Below are positions 1-6,130 of a DNA stretch of 13,596 nt, piece after piece (position 1 is the stretch's first letter; each line of letters begins with the position of its first letter). The position numbers were made by a program, and so were the translations under genes. Source of the DNA: CAYJOG01 sp964371695 [NCBI: uncultured bacterium] (lineage in GTDB: Bacteria > CAYJOG01); NCBI GenBank assembly GCA_964371695.1, contig CAYJOG010000028.1:1-13596 (forward strand), written 5' to 3'. The notes under the pieces are model-generated. The model was not told the origin of the DNA. It saw nothing but the letters and a program-made list of their open reading frames with translations, and made no database searches.

Positions 1-6
1 GTCCTG

Positions 7-18
7 CTTCGCACGAAG
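7..18. promoter_or_regulatory. Short perfect inverted repeat upstream of the SRAP gene
   Basis: CTTCG and CGAAG flank a 2-base spacer, giving a 12-base palindrome about 40 bases before the likely SRAP start. It could be an operator or just a small hairpin. It does not match a regulator site I can name and the window starts only 6 bases before it, so its context is cut off. Confidence 0.15.
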
Positions 19-57
19 GGTGACACCCCGCCGGGGGCGCTGCGTATGATTCCCTGG

Positions 58-807
58 GTGTGCGGGCGATACAGCATTCAGCCGGACGAGAAGTGGCGTC
101 AGGAGTTGGGGTTGGTGTTGCCGCCGGAGGCGTTGAAGGACTGGTGGCCGGAACCATCGTGGAATGTTTCGCCTACGCAGGAGGTGCCGGTGGTTTTTCT
201 GGATGGTGAGAGCCACGCTTGTTTTGGCCACATGCGGTGGGGGCTTGTGCCCCATTGGGTGAAACCCGACGTGGGGCTGAAATACGCCAGCAAGTTCTCC
301 ACCATCAACGCCCGTAGCGAGACGGTGGCCGAGAAGCCTTCCTTCAGGGAGCCTTTCAAGCGCCGCCGGTGTCTGCTGCCCGCCAGCGGGTATTACGAAT
401 GGTTTCGGGAGGGGGGCGCAAAACGCCCCTTTTTGCACCACAAACCCGATGGCTCGCCTCTGGTGATGGCGGGGGTGTGGGATGAGTGGCGTGACCCGCA
501 GGGGGTGGCTTGGCGCACCTGCGCCCTGCTCACCACCGGGGCGGGTGGCGAGGCGGCGAAGATTCACGACCGGATGCCGGTGATCCTGCACCGGGAGCAC
601 TACAACCTTTGGCTGGCACCTGACACACCGGCGCAAACCCTGGGGCAACTTCTGCTGCCGTTTGACGGCGAGTTGGAGGTGTACGAGGTAGACCGGCGGG
701 TGAACAGCACTCGAAATAACGACCCTTCACTGGTGCAGCGGTTGCCAACGATCCCTGGGTCCTGCTGGGGGTTCCTGGGGGCATTTCTGATTGGCGGCTT
801 GGTTTAG
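58..807 (+). CDS. SRAP-domain protein (YedK/HMCES-type abasic-site DNA-protein crosslinker)
   Basis: SRAP proteins form a thiazolidine crosslink between an N-terminal Cys and abasic sites in single-stranded DNA, shielding them during replication. The start chosen is GTG 58, because it gives MCGRYS with the catalytic Cys as residue 2, exposed after Met removal; ATG 46 would bury it at residue 6. Other expected active-site residues are present: Asn84 in INARSET, Glu114 in GYYEW and His170 in IHDRMPV. Length from GTG is 249 aa, normal for the family. The C-terminus RVNSTRNNDPSLVQ is typical, but about 20 unusual residues (from TIPGSCW onward) follow it; a second copy of the normal tail lies at 1681-1734. 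No good ribosome binding site precedes GTG 58, and the frame stays open to the left window edge, so an upstream extension cannot be excluded. The nearby imuB/dnaE2-like genes fit a damage-tolerance role. Confidence 0.93.
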   Translation: MCGRYSIQPDEKWRQELGLVLPPEALKDWWPEPSWNVSPTQEVPVVFLDGESHACFGHMRWGLVPHWVKPDVGLKYASKFSTINARSETVAEKPSFREPFKRRRCLLPASGYYEWFREGGAKRPFLHHKPDGSPLVMAGVWDEWRDPQGVAWRTCALLTTGAGGEAAKIHDRMPVILHREHYNLWLAPDTPAQTLGQLLLPFDGELEVYEVDRRVNSTRNNDPSLVQRLPTIPGSCWGFLGAFLIGGLV

Positions 808-829
808 CTGTGTTTGTACGGCATACTAA
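799..829 (+). promoter_or_regulatory. Putative promoter and autoregulatory operator of the toxin-antitoxin pair
   Basis: An imperfect 17-base palindrome, TTTGTACGGCATACTAA (813-829), lies 37 bases before the antitoxin start. Its arms pair as TTxGTA / TACxAA. A weak promoter overlaps it: TTGGTT at 799-804, 17 bases, then CATACT at 822-827. Ribbon-helix-helix antitoxins of GNAT modules are known to repress their own operon by binding palindromes there, so this is the natural operator. The site assignment is inferred from position and symmetry. Confidence 0.45.
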
Positions 830-865
830 CAAGGCGTCTATTTGGCGCACAAAAGGAATCCCCTC

Positions 866-1159
866 ATGGCCACAAATGCCCCTTCAACCATCACACGATC
901 CGCCCGCCTTGGCCTAAGGGCCACGCCTGAACAGGAAGCGGTCCTGCGCCGAGCCGCCCAGGTGTCCCACAAATCGCTCACCGATTTTGTCCTGGAGGCG
1001 GCCTGTCTTGCCGCCGAGCAAACTCTGCTGGATCAGCGGCTGTTCATGGTTTCTGAGAATCAATACCAAGCTCTTCTGCAGTTGCTCGAACAACCCGAAA
1101 CCGACAACCCCGGGCTGGCCGATCTTTTCTCACGCAAAGCACCGTGGGCCGGAGCGTGA
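866..1159 (+). CDS. DUF1778 ribbon-helix-helix antitoxin (TacA/AtaR-like)
   Basis: This is the antitoxin of a type II GNAT toxin-antitoxin pair. It would bind the operator through an N-terminal ribbon-helix-helix and block the acetyltransferase with its C-terminal part. In the 97-aa product, ARLGLRATPEQ (residues 13-23) gives the DNA-contacting strand and start of helix 1, and SHKSLTDFVLEAA the second helix. The C-terminal segment FMVSENQYQALLQLLEQP and the ending LADLFSRKAPW match the toxin-binding region of DUF1778 proteins. ATG 866 is chosen because AAGGA at 853-857 sits 8 bases upstream; a TTG at 842 would add 8 residues without such a site. It overlaps the toxin gene by 16 bases, or 4 if the toxin starts at GTG 1156, which is usual for these coupled pairs. 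Confidence 0.88.
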   Translation: MATNAPSTITRSARLGLRATPEQEAVLRRAAQVSHKSLTDFVLEAACLAAEQTLLDQRLFMVSENQYQALLQLLEQPETDNPGLADLFSRKAPWAGA

Positions 1160-1650
1160 AGCTGACGGCCTGTGTGCCGTTGGCGTCAGGTCATTCCCTT
1201 GAAGGCTTCGACTGTGGGAAAACGGCGCTGAACGACTGGCTGAGCCGCCATGCACGTCAGGCTCAAGGCAGCGGTTCCGCCAAAACCTTTGTGGTTTGTG
1301 AGGAGGTGCGCGTGGTGGGTTACTTCAGCCTCACGGTGGGACAGGTGGACACGTTTGAAGCCCCGGAGCGCATCCGCAAAGGCATGGGTCAATATCCGAT
1401 TCCCGTCGTCATTCTCGCCCGGCTGGCGGTGGACCTGGCCTTTCAGGGGCGGGGCATCGGCACGGGAATGCTGCAGGACGCCATTCGGCGCACCCATCTC
1501 GTCGCCGATCAGGCGGGCATTCGCGCCCTGCTCACGCATCCCATCGACAAAGAGGCGGAGGTCTTTTACCGCCGTTTCGGCTTTGTGTCCTCACCTCTGC
1601 GGGAGGGGCAACTGCTGTTGTTGCTCAAGGATTCCCGGCGCTTTTTGTGA
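1144..1650 (+). CDS. GNAT-family acetyltransferase toxin (TacT/AtaT-like)
   Basis: Toxins of this family use acetyl-CoA to acetylate the amino group of aminoacyl-tRNA and so stop translation. The 168-aa product has the family layout: an N-terminal segment HSLEGFDCGKTALNDWL, the core FVVCEE..VVGYFSL, the strand ARLAVD (92-97), the acetyl-CoA pyrophosphate loop QGRGIG (101-106), and the C-terminal VFYRRFGF, whose Tyr142 corresponds to the catalytic tyrosine of TacT-type toxins. Two starts are possible: GTG 1144, giving MGRSV, which resembles TacT N-termini, and GTG 1156, which overlaps the antitoxin stop as GTGA. Neither has a strong ribosome binding site, consistent with translational coupling. 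No disruption is visible, so the pair looks intact. It sits between two copies of the SRAP 3' end, suggesting insertion into a SRAP gene region. Confidence 0.9.
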   Translation: MGRSVKLTACVPLASGHSLEGFDCGKTALNDWLSRHARQAQGSGSAKTFVVCEEVRVVGYFSLTVGQVDTFEAPERIRKGMGQYPIPVVILARLAVDLAFQGRGIGTGMLQDAIRRTHLVADQAGIRALLTHPIDKEAEVFYRRFGFVSSPLREGQLLLLLKDSRRFL

Positions 1651-1680
1651 CGTCCCTTGCCGATCAGAAACATGTTTTGG

Positions 1681-1734
1681 GTAAACAGCCCCCGAAATAA
1701 CAACCCTTCTTTGGTGCAGCGGCTCCATATTTAG
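1681..1734 (+). pseudogene. Vestigial 3' end of a second SRAP gene
   Basis: Read in frame, this segment encodes VNSPRNNNPSLVQRLHI followed by a stop, which is a normal SRAP C-terminus. It matches the tail of the intact SRAP gene (VNSTRNNDPSLVQRL, from base 700): 36 of the first 42 bases agree, with several differences silent. No other SRAP sequence precedes it; the toxin gene ends 30 bases upstream. It is therefore a gene remnant, probably the original SRAP end displaced when the toxin-antitoxin cassette arrived, or the relic of a paralogue. Confidence 0.75.
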
Positions 1735-1767
1735 GGCTTTTTGGGTTACGCGACGCCTTTGATGGGC

Positions 1768-1801
1768 TTGCCATTTTTGTGCGAACAAACATTCATATAT
1801 T
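1768..1801 (+). promoter_or_regulatory. Candidate LexA-box-like site and promoter for the imuB/dnaE2 operon
   Basis: CGAACAAACATTCA (1782-1795) agrees at 12 of 14 positions with the CGAAC-N4-GTTYG form of LexA box known from Gram-positive bacteria and cyanobacteria; its core is GAA-N6-TTC. TTGCCA (1768-1773) could be a -35 element and TATATT (1796-1801) or TCATAT a -10 element, though the spacing is not ideal. The box would lie inside the promoter, as expected for a repressor. imuB/dnaE2 operons are commonly LexA-regulated, but LexA motifs differ between phyla, so this is an inference from one site. Confidence 0.38.
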
Positions 1802-1854
1802 CCCTTACACTGACTTGTCCAAACACTCCGCCGTTTTTTCTGTGAGGGATGGAC

Positions 1855-3024
1855 ATGCCGCAAGCCAGAACCGTATTACACCTTCGTGTTCCCCAATTTG
1901 CCTGCGCCGTGGCACAGGCCAGCGACAGCCGCCTACAGGGCCGCCCGTTCGCCATCGTCAGCGCCGCTCACCCCAGGGGGTTGGTGCTGGAAACCTCCCA
2001 TCCCGCCCGGATGATGGGGGTGCATGGGGGCATGACGGTGGGGGAGTTGCGGCGTTGGCCGGATGTGTGGGTGTTGCCGCCAGATCAGGACGCCATGCGG
2101 TTCGCCCAATCGGCGCTGGTGAAGCTGGGGGGGCGGTATTCGCCGTTGGTGGAGGACGTGACGCTGGGCAGTATGGCGCTGGACCTCACCGGCACCACCC
2201 GGCTTTGGGGGCCACCGCAGGACGCCGCCCAACTGGTGGCGCGGGCGGTGCAGGGGGAGACGGGGTTTTTGTGTCTGGCGGGGGTGGCGGGGGGCAAGTT
2301 CGCCAGCAACGCCGCCAGCCGGGTGGCGGTGCCCCGCGAACCCCTGCTGGTGCCCCAAGGGGGGGAGCAGGCGTTTCTGGCTCCCCTGCTGGTGCGGTTG
2401 CTGCCGGGTGTGGGGCAGGTGATGGGGCAGCAGTTGACGGGGTTGGGGGTGGAGCGGGTGGCGCAGTATCAGGCCCTGCCCCGCGACGTGGTGCAGTTGT
2501 GTTTTGGTGCGTCGGGCATCCGTCTGTTGGAACGCGCTTTGGGTCACGACAACGACCCGGTGAGGTCCGCAGACGCGCCCGCTGGTGTGGTGCAGGAAAG
2601 CCACGCCCCAAACCCGGACACCAACAGCGATGAGGCTTTGCGGGGGTGCGTGGCGCTGATTTGTGAGCGGCTGGCGCTGCGGTTGATGTTGCTCTCGCGG
2701 GTGGCGGGGAGCATGACGCTGGGGGTGGTCTACGCCGATGGACAAAGCGCCCAGCGGCAAAAACGCCTGCCAATCCCCGCCGCCCATGAAGCCCTGTTGT
2801 ATCCCCAGGCGGTGGGGTTGCTGGAGGGGGCGGTGAAACGGCGGGTGCGGGTGAGGCGGCTCACGGTGACGCTGGAGCGACTGGGCCAGGACTATTGGCA
2901 GGAGTCGTTGTTTCCCCACACGCAGGACCGCCACCATCAATTGGGAGACGCCCTGCAACGGTTAAGACGCCGGTTTGGGGATCAATCGGTGCGCTTGGGG
3001 GCAGCGTGGGCGGCGGAGCAGTAA
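1855..3024 (+). CDS. imuB: Catalytically inactive Y-family DNA polymerase (ImuB-like)
   Basis: In mutasomes, ImuB is a non-catalytic Y-family protein that brings a DnaE2/ImuC polymerase to the sliding clamp during lesion bypass. The 389-aa product keeps the Y-family framework: YSPLVEDV before the second catalytic motif, DLTGTTRLWG after it, a helix-hairpin-helix-like LLPGVGQVMGQQLTGLGV, and the usual C-terminus ALQRLRRRFGDQSVRLG. The catalytic acids are lost: the DMD motif is replaced by RVP (residues 11-13) and SIDE by TLGS (103-106). QESLF at 349-353 fits a beta-clamp binding motif. ATG 1855 is chosen because GAGGG at 1844-1848 is 6 bases upstream; for ATG 1849 it would abut the start. The dnaE2-like gene begins 5 bases after the stop. 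No imuA-like gene is visible, so the usual third partner is absent, distant or dispensable. Confidence 0.85.
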   Translation: MPQARTVLHLRVPQFACAVAQASDSRLQGRPFAIVSAAHPRGLVLETSHPARMMGVHGGMTVGELRRWPDVWVLPPDQDAMRFAQSALVKLGGRYSPLVEDVTLGSMALDLTGTTRLWGPPQDAAQLVARAVQGETGFLCLAGVAGGKFASNAASRVAVPREPLLVPQGGEQAFLAPLLVRLLPGVGQVMGQQLTGLGVERVAQYQALPRDVVQLCFGASGIRLLERALGHDNDPVRSADAPAGVVQESHAPNPDTNSDEALRGCVALICERLALRLMLLSRVAGSMTLGVVYADGQSAQRQKRLPIPAAHEALLYPQAVGLLEGAVKRRVRVRRLTVTLERLGQDYWQESLFPHTQDRHHQLGDALQRLRRRFGDQSVRLGAAWAAEQ

Positions 3025-3029
3025 GACCC

Positions 3030-3878
3030 ATGAACGCAGCGCTGGATTTGTTGTCGTGGTATTCGTTTGGCTGGGGGGTGCATCCGCCGGGGGAACTGGT
3101 GCGCCAGGCGGCGGCGTTGGGATATGGGACGGTGGGGTTGATGGACACGGGAAACCTGTGTGGCCTGGGGCGTTTTCTGGAAGCTTGTGGTGAGGAGGGG
3201 GTGACGCCAGTGGTGGGGGCGCGTGTGGGGCTAGAGGACGGCACGCTTTACGCCGTCGTTGCGGATGATGCGGGGTATTCGGCGTTGTGTGGGTTGTTGA
3301 GCTGCCTGCACTTGCCGGATGAACCCTCGCCCACGGTGGCGGATTGGCTGGATACGCCACCGGGGTTTTTCATCCTCACCGACAGTCCATCACTGCTCAG
3401 CGCCTGCCGGGAGAGGGGCCGGGAGGTTTGGGCGGCGTGGCTGGGGCGTCCCACGCCGGTGCGCCGGTTGGCGGTGAGGCTGGGGGTGCCGCTGGTGCCG
3501 CTCACCGGCATGAACTACCTGAGTGCTCAGGACGAACCCTTTCACCGCCTGCTGCGGGCCATGTCGCTGCTCAAGGGCAAGGACAATGTGTTGGCGGGGG
3601 AGATGGCCCCGCCAAAAGCCACCCTGCCCTCGCCCCAGGCCCTGCGCGCCGGTCTGGGCGAGGATGCGCCGGGAGCCTGGCGCAATCTGGAGGGGTTGCT
3701 GGAGAGGGTGACGTATCGCGGTCCTGGGCGTGAGCCGGTGTTCCCCGTCTGGGTGGGAGGGGGAGAGGAGAAAGGCCTGTCGCCGGAGGTGGCGCTTTAC
3801 CGGCGGGTGGAGGTGGGTGCGCGGTGGCGATATGGGGAGGTGGGGGGGGGGTGCGCCAGCGGCTGGACAAGGAACTGA
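3030..3878 (+). CDS. dnaE2: DnaE2/ImuC-like error-prone DNA polymerase, 5' part (PHP and start of palm), frameshifted
   Basis: This reading frame starts at ATG 3030, 12 bases after GGAG (3015-3018), and encodes the N-terminal PHP region and first polymerase segment of a C-family polymerase. The PHP fold is recognisable from GELVRQAAALGYGTVGLMD, which corresponds to the PEELVERAAELG....LTD segment of DnaE proteins. However, the metal-binding HxHS motif that should follow the first strand reads LLSWYS, so PHP metal chemistry is probably lost. LTGMNYLSAQDEPFHRLLRA is the conserved linker into the palm. Homology ends at RWRYGEV, exactly where ten G residues (3842-3851) occur. Past them this frame gives a short unrelated end (CASGWTRN, then stop), while the rest of the polymerase continues in another frame. 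It belongs with 3824-6076 as one gene of about 1015 aa. Confidence 0.85.
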   Translation: MNAALDLLSWYSFGWGVHPPGELVRQAAALGYGTVGLMDTGNLCGLGRFLEACGEEGVTPVVGARVGLEDGTLYAVVADDAGYSALCGLLSCLHLPDEPSPTVADWLDTPPGFFILTDSPSLLSACRERGREVWAAWLGRPTPVRRLAVRLGVPLVPLTGMNYLSAQDEPFHRLLRAMSLLKGKDNVLAGEMAPPKATLPSPQALRAGLGEDAPGAWRNLEGLLERVTYRGPGREPVFPVWVGGGEEKGLSPEVALYRRVEVGARWRYGEVGGGCASGWTRN

Positions 3879-6076
3879 GCCTCATCATCCGCAAGGGCTT
3901 TGCCTCTTACTTCCTCATCGTGCAGGACATTGTGCGAGGGGCGGCGAGGGTGTGTGGGCGGGGCAGCGGTGCGGCGAGTCTGGTGGCGTTTTGCCTGGGC
4001 ATCACCAACGTGGACCCGGTGAAACACGGGTTGTGGTTTGAGCGGTTTTTGAACGAGGCCAGGGAAGACCCGCCGGATATTGACGTGGACTTTCCCTGGG
4101 ATGAGCGCGACGGGGTGCTGGCGCGGGTGTTTGACACCTATGGCAGGGCGCACACCGCCATGATCGGCACCCACCTCACCATGCAGCCCAAGGCAGCGTT
4201 GCACGAGGTGGCGCGGGCGTTTGGCCTGCCGGAGACGGAGATCAACCGCGTGACGAAGCACTACGGGGCCACGGACTTCTGGAGAAAGGCCACGGAAGTG
4301 ACGGCACCGGGCACGGTGGACCTGCCGGACCCCTGGCCTGAGATTCTGGTGGCGGCGAACCGGCTCTTGGGGATTCCCCGCCACATGGGGCTGCACCCTG
4401 GGGGTGTGGTCATCACCCCCAGGCCGGTGCGGGCCCATGTGCCGGTGCAGCCCTCCAGAAAAGGGCCGCTGGTGATTCAGTGGGAGAAGGATTTCGCCGA
4501 GGAAGCGGGGTTGGTGAAGATTGATTTGCTGGGGAACAGGTCACTGGCGGTGGTGCGGGACGCACTGGGCATGTTGCGGGAGAGTGGGGAGGCGTTGCCC
4601 GATGAGGGAACCTGGCACCCGGAGGATGATTCAGCCACCCAGGCGCTCATGGCCAGCGGGCGCACGATGGGGGTGTTTTATGTGGAATCCCCAGCCATGC
4701 GCCAGTTGCAGGTGAAGACGGGCAAGGGAGATTTTGAGCATCTGGTGATCCACAGCAGCATCATCCGCCCCGCCGCCATGCGGTGGATCAACGAGTATGT
4801 GCTGCGGTTGCGAGGCAAGTCCTACACCCTCGGCCACCCGGCGCTGGAAAACCTGCTGAGCGAGAGTTACGGCATTTTGTGTTATCAGGAGGACGTGACC
4901 CGCGTGGCGATGGACATGGCGGGGTTTAGCCAGCGGGAGGCAGACAAGTTGCGCAAGGCCCTGGGCAAACCCGACGCCGAAAGGGTGGTGGGGAAGTTCA
5001 GGGAGCCGTTTGTGGCGGGGTGTGAAGCGAAGGGGGTGCCCCGCGAGGTGATTGAGGAGACGTGGTTGATGGTGGAGTCGTTCACGGGTTACAGCTTTTG
5101 CAAGCCCCACAGCGCCAGCTACGCCATGGTGAGCTTTCAGAGCGCGTGGCTCAAGGCCCGCCACCCGGCCCCGTTCATGGCGGCGGTGCTCAAGAATGGC
5201 GGTGGTTATTACGGCCCTCTGGCTTATGTGAGCGAGTGTCGCCGTTTGGGGCTGCGGGTGTTGGGGCCGTGTGTGAATCACAGCCGGGAAAGCTGGTGGG
5301 GGGTGGGTCAAACGGTGCGGGTGGGGCTGGACGCCATCAAGGGGTTGTCCGCCAGGGCCATCGCCGCTTTGCTGTTAGAAAGGGAACGCAACGGCACCTA
5401 TGAAAACCTGCGGGATTTGCTGAACCGCACCCGTTTGGCGCAAGACGACCAGCAGGCCCTGACAGAGGCGGGGGCGCTGGACAATCTGAAACCGGAAACC
5501 GTCACCCGCGCCCATCTTCAGTGGGAGGCATTGGTGCATCGGCATCACCGCCAAGCCTGGGCACCCCGGCATAACGGACGGGCCATGCAGTTCGAGGGGC
5601 TGGCGCAGGCCAACCAACCTGATGATCTGTTGGCCCGTTTGCCGCCTTTGGAGTTGGAGAAGGTGAAAAGGAACAGTTGGTTGCAGTTTGGGCGGTTGGG
5701 GTTTTTGCCACAGGTGCATCCCCTCACCTGCTTCTATGGAAAGGCGCTGAAAGGGTTGGCGCGGGTGCCCGCCGTGGAGTTGGGGAAGAAGGTGGGGGAG
5801 GAAGTGACTCTGGCGGGCTGGCCCATTGCCATGAAGCCTGTCAGAACCATTCACGGCCAGTCCATGAGCTTTTTCTCGTTCGAGGACGAACACGACACTT
5901 TTGACGCGGTGTTCTTCCCCGATACCTACCGTCGTTACGCCGTCACCCTGCTGCGAGGGGTGCCCGTGGCGGTGCGGGGCACGATCCAGGATGATTTGGG
6001 AGCGGTGAGTTTGCATGTCAGCAGCCTCAGGCCGTTGCCGGTGGCGAAAAACGCCCAACGAACCAGCTATGATTAG
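3824..6076 (+). CDS. dnaE2: DnaE2/ImuC-like error-prone DNA polymerase, 3' part (palm, fingers, OB fold), frameshifted
   Basis: This frame carries the catalytic body of the C-family polymerase; homology begins at about base 3851 (VRQRLDKELSLIIRKGF), so the GTG at 3824 is not a natural start. Key features in order: CGRGSGAASLVAFCLGIT, the catalytic pair in PPDIDVDFP (about 4071-4095), the third catalytic Asp in VKIDLLGNR (about 4516-4542), IIRPAAMRWINEYV, YGILCYQEDV, GYSFCKPHSASYA, a helix-hairpin-helix region near GLSARAIAALL, and a C-terminal OB fold (VTLAGWPIAMKPVRTIHGQ onward). All three palm aspartates are present. The joined gene would give 1014-1015 aa, the size of DnaE2/ImuC and shorter than replicative DnaE. 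Joining needs one extra base or two fewer in the G10 run. Whether the gene is dead, slippage-rescued or mis-sequenced cannot be decided here. Confidence 0.88.
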   Translation: MAIWGGGGGVRQRLDKELSLIIRKGFASYFLIVQDIVRGAARVCGRGSGAASLVAFCLGITNVDPVKHGLWFERFLNEAREDPPDIDVDFPWDERDGVLARVFDTYGRAHTAMIGTHLTMQPKAALHEVARAFGLPETEINRVTKHYGATDFWRKATEVTAPGTVDLPDPWPEILVAANRLLGIPRHMGLHPGGVVITPRPVRAHVPVQPSRKGPLVIQWEKDFAEEAGLVKIDLLGNRSLAVVRDALGMLRESGEALPDEGTWHPEDDSATQALMASGRTMGVFYVESPAMRQLQVKTGKGDFEHLVIHSSIIRPAAMRWINEYVLRLRGKSYTLGHPALENLLSESYGILCYQEDVTRVAMDMAGFSQREADKLRKALGKPDAERVVGKFREPFVAGCEAKGVPREVIEETWLMVESFTGYSFCKPHSASYAMVSFQSAWLKARHPAPFMAAVLKNGGGYYGPLAYVSECRRLGLRVLGPCVNHSRESWWGVGQTVRVGLDAIKGLSARAIAALLLERERNGTYENLRDLLNRTRLAQDDQQALTEAGALDNLKPETVTRAHLQWEALVHRHHRQAWAPRHNGRAMQFEGLAQANQPDDLLARLPPLELEKVKRNSWLQFGRLGFLPQVHPLTCFYGKALKGLARVPAVELGKKVGEEVTLAGWPIAMKPVRTIHGQSMSFFSFEDEHDTFDAVFFPDTYRRYAVTLLRGVPVAVRGTIQDDLGAVSLHVSSLRPLPVAKNAQRTSYD
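3842..3851 (+). repeat. G10 homopolymer at the dnaE2 frameshift point
   Basis: Ten consecutive G residues lie between the two in-frame halves of dnaE2. Eleven G or eight G would restore one continuous frame. Runs like this slip during replication and transcription and are also error-prone in sequencing. In the mRNA, G GGG GGG would also be a possible -1 slippery heptamer. Confidence 0.9.
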
Positions 6077-6081
6077 CAAGT

Positions 6082-6113
6082 CGTTTCGTAACTACTATTG
6101 TTCCGTCCAGCAA
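6082..6113 (+). repeat. Leader motif copy 1, before the ankyrin gene
   Basis: CGTTTCGTAACTACTATTG and the bases that follow agree at 23 of 30 positions with 9577-9606, upstream of the dockerin operon. The core TTGTTCCGTCCAGCAA (6098-6113) recurs as variants at 9593-9609 and 9617-9634. Both regions lie just ahead of an accessory gene or operon, so a shared regulatory leader or mobile-element end is possible. This short interval (6077-6130) otherwise shows no terminator or strong promoter. Confidence 0.4.
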
Positions 6114-6130
6114 AGGCCGACAAAAACTCA

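Noticed and set aside
1779-2633. 284-codon + strand frame overlapping the imuB start
   Set aside because: It encodes long Gly/Ala-rich low-complexity sequence in another frame of imuB, with no family features.
1933-2958. 341-codon open frame on the minus strand
   Set aside because: It lies entirely inside the ImuB-like gene and is a by-product of that gene's GC-rich codon pattern; the composition (His/Gln/Pro-rich) is typical of an antisense shadow.
5360-6079. Minus-strand 234-codon frame over the 3' end of dnaE2
   Set aside because: It is antisense to the well-supported OB-fold region of the polymerase and has no recognisable content.
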